The notes under the pieces are model-generated. The model searched no databases. It was not told the DNA's origin and saw nothing but the letters and a program-made list of their open reading frames with translations. Source: Exiguobacterium sp. 9-2 (lineage in GTDB: Bacteria > Bacillota > Bacilli > Exiguobacteriales > Exiguobacteriaceae). Taken from it: DNA of 64,000 nt. Positions within the stretch are counted from its first letter, which is position 1. Every line of letters starts with the position of its first letter. A program made the position numbers and the translations under genes. The stretch is from NCBI RefSeq assembly GCF_036287235.1, contig NZ_CP142850.1, positions 1,381,127 through 1,445,126 of the forward strand, given 5' to 3'. This document shows positions 59,902 to 64,000 of the stretch, piece after piece.

Positions 59902-60253
59902 GTAGTACGGATGACCTCCCTATTTGTTCGTTAACTGCCATCAATTTACTATATTCTTTTATTCATTATAATCGTTTAATTGTATAATCCAACCTTTAAG
60001 GTATATTTTCTAGAAAGGGAACACTATCATTTCAGGATTTAAAATATGAAACCACTATATTTTAACATATAAAATTAGTACATGTTTAGATTTTGAAGGA
60101 AGAAAAATATAATTTTTTCTCAAAAAGAATTTAATATAGTAAATGAGAAAAGGTCAATCAAAAAAAGGATTGAATAAAGAGAAACCCCTGATCCTAGTTT
60201 ACACCAGGATCAAGGGTTTGGAATCCACTCATTATTGAATTTATTTGGGGCAA
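59902..60253. other. AT-rich intergenic region
   Basis: About 350 bases with no supported gene. It holds the terminator of the DUF2512-like gene (60182-60219) and presumably the promoter of the 59362 gene, which I could not place. Confidence 0.5.
60182..60219 (-). terminator. Terminator of the DUF2512-like gene
   Basis: AAACCCCTGATCCT and AGGATCAAGGGTTT pair with one mismatch over 10 bases; TTTCTCTTT follows leftward. Confidence 0.85.
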
Positions 60254-60745
60254 TTAATGGTGTGAGTTGTTTGTTACAGCATGACCATCTTTTTCAGGGA
60301 ATACGTTCTTATCCAAATACTTATGGAAAAACCATTCTCCGACTCCAATGATTAATGCAGAGATAAGAGCAGCTTGAATGATATCTTCTCCTGGATTTTT
60401 AATCATAGATTCACCCATTACCCAAATGACAAAGAATGAAAGGAGAATATCTGCAATAGTAGCCATCATATTTCTTTTTTTATGGTCTTCATGGGGATCA
60501 CGAGCATCTGCATGTTTATTGCTTACATAATTTTTAGAGTCACGAGTGGCACTTTGTTTGTTAGATGCTCCATCACCCGCTCTTCTAAAGATCATTAAAT
60601 CACCTAATACGTAAGCGATTAATGTCAGCGCCAGGCTAATCAAAAGAGTCTTTTCGATTTCAACATCATAGATGACGGTTAAGATAAGGAGAAGAACGAC
60701 TGCAATCATTAAAAATTTCATGATCAACGCTTTAAGATGATTCAT
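60254..60745 (-). CDS. DUF2512 (YndM-like) membrane protein
   Basis: A 163-residue protein. NHLKALIMKFLMIAVVLLLI at the N-terminus, two further spans after a charged loop (DARDPHEDHKKR) and a fourth near 118-138, then a His-ended tail, resemble YndM-like DUF2512 proteins. AAAGGAGGA precedes the ATG. The upstream region carries a sigma-B-like promoter, so general-stress expression is likely. Function unknown. Confidence 0.75.
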   Translation of the reverse strand: MNHLKALIMKFLMIAVVLLLILTVIYDVEIEKTLLISLALTLIAYVLGDLMIFRRAGDGASNKQSATRDSKNYVSNKHADARDPHEDHKKRNMMATIADILLSFFVIWVMGESMIKNPGEDIIQAALISALIIGVGEWFFHKYLDKNVFPEKDGHAVTNNSHH

Positions 60746-60781
60746 TTTATTTCCTCCTTTATTTTTGTGTACTATAGCTAC

Positions 60782-60807
60782 TTACCCGTACCTTAGTAAG
60801 TTAATCC
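60782..60807 (-). promoter_or_regulatory. Sigma-B-like promoter of the DUF2512-like gene
   Basis: On the minus strand GGATTAA (60807-60801), 13 bases, then GGGTAA (60787-60782) approximate the sigma-B consensus GTTTAA and GGGTAT. The -10 lies about 37 bases before the start codon. Confidence 0.5.
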
Positions 60808-61216
60808 GTTGCAGCTTTATTTAACTAAAAATATATAAAAAATACATGTTATTTAACAATTACCCTTTTTAAAAATATTCATTCAGTAATTGCAAAAATT
60901 ATAGTAAAAAGGTCTCCCGTTATCTAAAGACTAATTTTAGAAAAATCATATGGATATGCGTAACTATGATATTAGAGTTACTACCAAAAAAAATTGTGGT
61001 TAAAATAATAAAAAAATCGAGGTCGATTAATCATCGCACTCGAATGTCCTTTGTATTGAATAATTATTTATTTAGTTTGTTTGAAAAAACAAGTTTAATC
61101 GAAAAATTATTCGTCCCTCAGATTAAGTATACCGAGAACTTATCTTGTGAAATAGACTATTCCTTCTCCTATTTCCTTACTATACTAAGTACATTATTCC
61201 ATCAGGAGGCGAGTAC
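60808..61216. other. AT-rich intergenic region upstream of arr
   Basis: About 400 bases, strongly AT-rich. An 84-codon frame at 60966-61220 has no ribosome binding site and unusual codon use and is probably not a gene. The arr promoter should lie here, but I cannot place it with confidence. Confidence 0.45.
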
Positions 61217-61618
61217 ATGAATACAGTCGAAGGACCATTTTTTCACGGCACGAAAGTGACTCTTCAAATCGGTGACGAATTAAAGCCGGGACATACATCG
61301 AATTTTCGAGAACAACCGCTCCAGCACGTCTATTTCACGGCAACACTCGATGCAGCGAAGTGGGGAGCAGAACTCCCTCGATCAGACGATCCGGAACACA
61401 TCTATCTCGTCGAGCCGCTCGGAGCGTATGAAGATGATCCGAACTTGACGAACAAGCGTTTTCCCGGCAATCCGACCCGGTCGTATCGCTCGACTGAACC
61501 TGTAAAAATCATCGCTGAACTCGGAACGTGGGAACGTCATACGGACGAAGAAATAGAAGCGATGAAAGCATCCCTGCGGCGGCTACGCGCAGAAGGGAAG
61601 GATACGATCATCGACTAA
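61217..61618 (+). CDS. arr: NAD+-rifampin ADP-ribosyltransferase Arr
   Basis: A 133-residue single-domain enzyme. PFFHGTKVTLQIGDELKPG at about 7-25 carries the conserved His, HVYFTATLDAAKWGAEL near 37-53 the conserved Tyr, and DDPNLTNKRFPGNPTRSYRS near 73-92 the substrate loop with the catalytic Asp, all as in Arr. It inactivates rifamycins by ADP-ribosylating the ansa chain. Length matches the family. AGGAGG precedes the ATG. An unknown gene follows 18 bases later. Confidence 0.92.
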   Translation: MNTVEGPFFHGTKVTLQIGDELKPGHTSNFREQPLQHVYFTATLDAAKWGAELPRSDDPEHIYLVEPLGAYEDDPNLTNKRFPGNPTRSYRSTEPVKIIAELGTWERHTDEEIEAMKASLRRLRAEGKDTIID

Positions 61619-61636
61619 AAGAACGGAGGAGAAGAC

Positions 61637-62152
61637 TTGCCTGTACATGATTTCAAATCGATTCAACCGACGAACGTGAACGTCATTCATCAAATATTAG
61701 TCAATCACTTGCATGCCATCCGTCTGAATCAAGAGGACGAGCGATTGATCACGATCATGGAAGATCCATTCGTTCCACCTGTTGAAACGATCTTTGGAGT
61801 GTATTGTGTCTACCTGAAATCAATTCTTGATCTGTTGCAAGGTAGGATTTCCTCCATCGATTCGTATGACTTTCAGAAAGCATCTGCGAAAGACAAGCTC
61901 CTGACAGCAGAAGATTTCGAAGTAGTGCTTGATATGGCGACATTCGTCATCATTGCCTCAGAAGACAAGGCGTATATGTCCCACTATTTCATCGGTGGTG
62001 ACACAGAGAAACTCAATTCGATATTGAATGTATGCTTTGGTCACCCGAATTTATTAGCGGACCAAGCATCGAAACGTTCAATCAAACGTTTTGAGCAAGA
62101 TGTTCTGATCGTTGAAAAGATCGGGTGCATGAAATTGCTTCGAAATGAATAA
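61637..62152 (+). CDS. Soluble protein downstream of arr, unknown
   Basis: A 171-residue acidic protein, starting at TTG (61637) behind CGGAGGAG. It is mostly helical by pattern, with a conserved-looking DKAYMSHYFIGGDTEKL stretch. No signal, span or recognisable motif. The 18-base gap to arr suggests co-transcription. Confidence 0.65.
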   Translation: MPVHDFKSIQPTNVNVIHQILVNHLHAIRLNQEDERLITIMEDPFVPPVETIFGVYCVYLKSILDLLQGRISSIDSYDFQKASAKDKLLTAEDFEVVLDMATFVIIASEDKAYMSHYFIGGDTEKLNSILNVCFGHPNLLADQASKRSIKRFEQDVLIVEKIGCMKLLRNE

Positions 62153-62258
62153 TGAAACTAATTAAATTTAAGATAAGCAATACCGCGTATTCTTTTTGGC
62201 ATAATGCACTACAAAGTGAGTATGGAATGGTACAATATGTAAAAAAGGGGTTATTCGA

Positions 62259-62435
62259 TTGTCTCGCTACAAACAAGAAAAGAAACAAACACTCGATCAT
62301 CTACGCGATGGTGTTGATCAAGGTCTTGGTAGTGCCGTACCTCGTGGACAAAACGACGGAATGCGCGGACTTGAGATGCTTGCAGTCGTCGTAATCCTTG
62401 GTGGAGGATATTTGCTATACCAATGGTTTTTCTAA
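62259..62435 (+). CDS. 58-residue single-span membrane protein
   Basis: A TTG-started frame behind AAAAGGGG at 8 bases. It begins SRYKQEKKQTLDHLRDGV after the initiator, has a Gly/Arg-rich hinge (VPRGQNDGMRG) and ends in one hydrophobic helix (MLAVVVILGGGYLLYQWFF). The N-in, C-terminal-anchor layout and good composition support a real gene. Function unknown. Confidence 0.65.
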   Translation: MSRYKQEKKQTLDHLRDGVDQGLGSAVPRGQNDGMRGLEMLAVVVILGGGYLLYQWFF

Positions 62436-62440
62436 AGTAA

Positions 62441-62475
62441 GAAGCATCATCCTTTCGAGGACGATGCTTCTTTTT
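62441..62475. terminator. Bidirectional terminator between the 58-residue gene and Rrf2 gene
   Basis: GAAGCATCATCCT and AGGACGATGCTTC pair with one mismatch over TTCG, followed by TTTTT; it overlaps the Rrf2 stop codon. Confidence 0.85.
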
Positions 62476-62884
62476 GTTCGATTTCATTGACGATATCATC
62501 AAGCGTGACATGAGCCAGCACTTTCTCAAGGGCGGATTGCGCGAGCTCGAAGATTGGCGTGACCGCCGATTGGATGTTTCGTCCGACCGGGCAGTCTAGA
62601 TTCGGTGCTGCATGGACGCCGAACAATTCCTTGTCCGGTACGACAGCGACAGCGTGATAAACGTCAAGCAGCGTGATGCTAGACAATGGACGGGCGAGCC
62701 GTGCACCGGCAACACCCGGACGAACTTCAATCAAATCGGCTTTTTTGAGCATGCTCATGATTTTACGGATGACAACCGGATTCGTATTGACGCTGCCGGC
62801 AATCAAGTCGGATGTCATTTTCTCGTCGGTCGCAATCAACGAGAGAATGTGGATGCCGACGGAAAAACGTGTACTGATGGCCAA
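62447..62884 (-). CDS. Rrf2-family regulator (YwnA-like)
   Basis: A 145-residue protein with RFSVGIHILSLIA, the helix-turn-helix SDLIAGSVNTNPVVIRKIMS near 24-43 and the wing GVAGARLARP. It lacks the three-Cys Fe-S motif (one Cys in LDCPVGR), as in YwnA. The start is TTG at 62884, 7 bases after AAGGAGGGG; the longer frame to 62989 crosses the divergent promoter. It is divergent from an NAD(P)-binding protein gene, as ywnA and ywnB are in Bacillus. Confidence 0.85.
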   Translation of the reverse strand: MAISTRFSVGIHILSLIATDEKMTSDLIAGSVNTNPVVIRKIMSMLKKADLIEVRPGVAGARLARPLSSITLLDVYHAVAVVPDKELFGVHAAPNLDCPVGRNIQSAVTPIFELAQSALEKVLAHVTLDDIVNEIEQKEASSSKG

Positions 62885-62973
62885 CGGATGACCCCTCCTT
62901 CTTAAAAACAGTGTTCTCTCATTATACGTCGTATTGTTCATTTGGCAAGAAACGGGGAATAGAGACAATAATG

Positions 62974-63029
62974 TTGACAAACACTTCAATTGTAACTATA
63001 TTGGTTACATGTAATCGAAGTAGTTACAT
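62974..63029 (+). promoter_or_regulatory. Promoter and two operator-like palindromes of the NAD(P)-binding gene
   Basis: TTGACA (62974-62979) and TATATT (62997-63002) are 17 bases apart. GTAAC-N7-GTTAC (62992-63008) overlaps the -10, and ATGTAA-N9-TTACAT (63009-63029) follows directly. Both suit a dimeric Rrf2 repressor. Confidence 0.65.
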
Positions 63030-63048
63030 ATCAAAAGGAGGAATCATC

Positions 63049-63684
63049 ATGAACATTGGAGTTATCGGTGCAACAGGAAAAGCAGGGCAATTGATTCTAC
63101 AAGAAGCAATCGAGCGCGGTCATGACGTCACAGCAATCGTCCGTAATGCGGCAAAAGTGACGGCTAACGTCACGATTCTCGAGCGCGATGTCCTCGCACT
63201 GACGAAAGACGACTTGAACGAGTTTGACGCAATCGTCAATGCGTTTAACGCAGCACCCGGTGAGGAGACGAAACATATCGAAGTCGGGCGTCACTTGATC
63301 AATCTGTTAGCAGGTAGTACGACGCGCCTATTCGTCGTCGGTGGTGCTGGTAGTCTATTCGTTGACGAGAGTCATTCGACACGCGTCATGGAAACACCTG
63401 ATTTCCCGGAAGCGTATTATCCGACAGCCTCGAACATGGGGAAAAATCTGATCGAACTACAAGGACAGCAAGACGTGACGTGGACGTATCTCAGCCCCGC
63501 TGGATTCTTTGATCCGAGCGGTCAACGAACAGGAACGTATTCGGTCGGCGGTGAGCAGATGATTCTAAATGCAAAAGGGGAGAGCTACATCAGTTACGCG
63601 GATTATGCCATTGCTGTAGTGGATGAGCTTGAGAACGGACAACACCTCAACGAACGGTTTTCCGTCGTTGGCGAACAAGGATGA
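63049..63684 (+). CDS. NAD(P)-binding atypical SDR protein (YwnB-like)
   Basis: A 211-residue protein. MNIGVIGATGKAGQLI carries the GxTGxxG-type dinucleotide site at 7-13; VGGAGSLFVDE near 99-109 and WTYLSPAGFFDPSGQRTG near 147-164 match NAD(P)H-binding proteins of the YwnB/YwaE type. AAGGAGG precedes the ATG at 63049. It is probably repressed by the divergent Rrf2 protein and acts in thiol or electrophile stress; the reaction is not known. Confidence 0.87.
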   Translation: MNIGVIGATGKAGQLILQEAIERGHDVTAIVRNAAKVTANVTILERDVLALTKDDLNEFDAIVNAFNAAPGEETKHIEVGRHLINLLAGSTTRLFVVGGAGSLFVDESHSTRVMETPDFPEAYYPTASNMGKNLIELQGQQDVTWTYLSPAGFFDPSGQRTGTYSVGGEQMILNAKGESYISYADYAIAVVDELENGQHLNERFSVVGEQG

Positions 63685-63692
63685 TGATGTCA

Positions 63693-63717
63693 GACCGACT
63701 CGTGGAGTCGGTCTTTT
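63693..63717 (+). terminator. Terminator after the YwnB-like gene
   Basis: GACCGACTC and GAGTCGGTC form a 9-bp stem over GTG, followed by TTTTAT. Confidence 0.85.
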
Positions 63718-63812
63718 ATGATGGGCGGAGTACGAGATACAGCGGAGGACGGATGGCGAAGTGGCGCGGTTTGCTTAAAATGAGAAGAGAAACGACAAAA
63801 GGAGCATACATC

Positions 63813-63995
63813 ATGATGCGACGATATTTTAGTATCATCAGTCTGTTAGCTGTCTTGATCGTCTGTACGACGTCAACGCAACCGTCTCGGTTCGAACGTT
63901 CCGAACCAGTCGCGACGATTGAGGATCATTACGCAGGACAAATCAATTGGCCGAGTGACACCGATCCGTTGCTAGAGCTTCATGCCAAACCGTGA
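63813..63995 (+). CDS. Small secreted or lipid-anchored protein, unknown
   Basis: A complete 60-residue frame ending 5 bases before the window end. MMRRYFSIISLLAVLIVC is a signal peptide with a poor lipobox (LIVC), so it may be a lipoprotein or simply secreted. The mature part is polar (HYAGQINWPSDTDPLLEL). AAAGGAG lies 10 bases before the ATG. It may be first of an operon continuing beyond the window. Confidence 0.65.
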   Translation: MMRRYFSIISLLAVLIVCTTSTQPSRFERSEPVATIEDHYAGQINWPSDTDPLLELHAKP

Positions 63996-64000
63996 TCTAC

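Noticed and set aside
60966-61220. 84-codon AT-rich open frame before arr
   Set aside because: No ribosome binding site, Lys/Ile/Asn-rich chance composition, and it runs into the arr start; more likely the arr leader.
1-64000. CRISPR arrays, tRNA or rRNA genes, insertion sequences, phage or integrase genes
   Set aside because: I looked for regular repeats, cloverleaf-like segments, terminal inverted repeats and transposase motifs and found none I could support.

Overview
The window reads as a chromosomal segment of a low-to-mid GC Gram-positive bacterium (Bacillota). Strong AGGAGG-type ribosome binding sites, frequent TTG and GTG starts, a T-box leader, a LexA box of the GAAC-N4-GTTC type, a possible sigma-B promoter, and PadR/HAAS, Rrf2, HxlR and MarR regulators all fit. 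The mix of gene families is most like Exiguobacterium. That genus assignment is inference from family content and was not tested. I see no rRNA, tRNA, CRISPR array, intact transposase or phage gene; this is accessory chromosome rich in transporters, small membrane proteins and one-gene regulatory circuits.

Layout. 0-10 kb: an EamA exporter, a tandem pair of related membrane proteins, a frameshifted helical-repeat gene, an MFS exporter, the Na+/Ser-Thr symporter SstT, lipoproteins, a decayed gene and a ceramidase-like protein. 10.6-14.6 kb: a PadR-HAAS-ABC operon of five tightly coupled genes. 14.6-17.7 kb: TerC, and an MFS exporter divergent from an HxlR regulator with a duplicated operator-like element between them. 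18.0-21.0 kb: a five-gene operon of a 72-aa single-span peptide, an attenuator hairpin, an ABC ATPase and permease, a small membrane protein and an M50-type intramembrane protease. This is the best candidate for an undescribed peptide system. 21-35 kb: secreted and lipid-anchored proteins, an alcohol dehydrogenase relic, three Rrf2/oxidoreductase-type circuits, a LexA-boxed unknown gene, and a four-gene envelope operon whose first gene appears to start at ATC.

35.4-50.8 kb: two paralogous giant FtsX-type permeases in opposite orientation, about 8.4 kb apart, carrying two and one copies of the same C-terminal extracytoplasmic module. Between them lie an MFS exporter and a GNAT acetyltransferase behind a T-box leader whose specifier reads as proline (CCA), a medium-chain dehydrogenase, a K+ channel (probable CTG start) with a CLC channel, and a LysR regulator. 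50.8-64 kb: a quinol monooxygenase-like protein, a DJ-1/PfpI protein, a frameshifted alpha/beta hydrolase, a tiny peptide plus ABC operon beside a YdeI-family gene, a diguanylate cyclase, tandem MarR regulators, a DUF2512-like gene with a sigma-B-like promoter, rifampin ADP-ribosyltransferase Arr, and an Rrf2/NAD(P)-binding divergon resembling ywnA/ywnB.

At least six genes look broken (3483-3865, 7455-7763, 22542-23119, 33339-33860, 52435-53295, and weak traces in 44478-44640). Several genes below 60 codons, absent from ordinary gene-length cutoffs, are supported by good ribosome binding sites and are listed. Start codons were chosen by ribosome binding site spacing; functions are by motif and family resemblance only.
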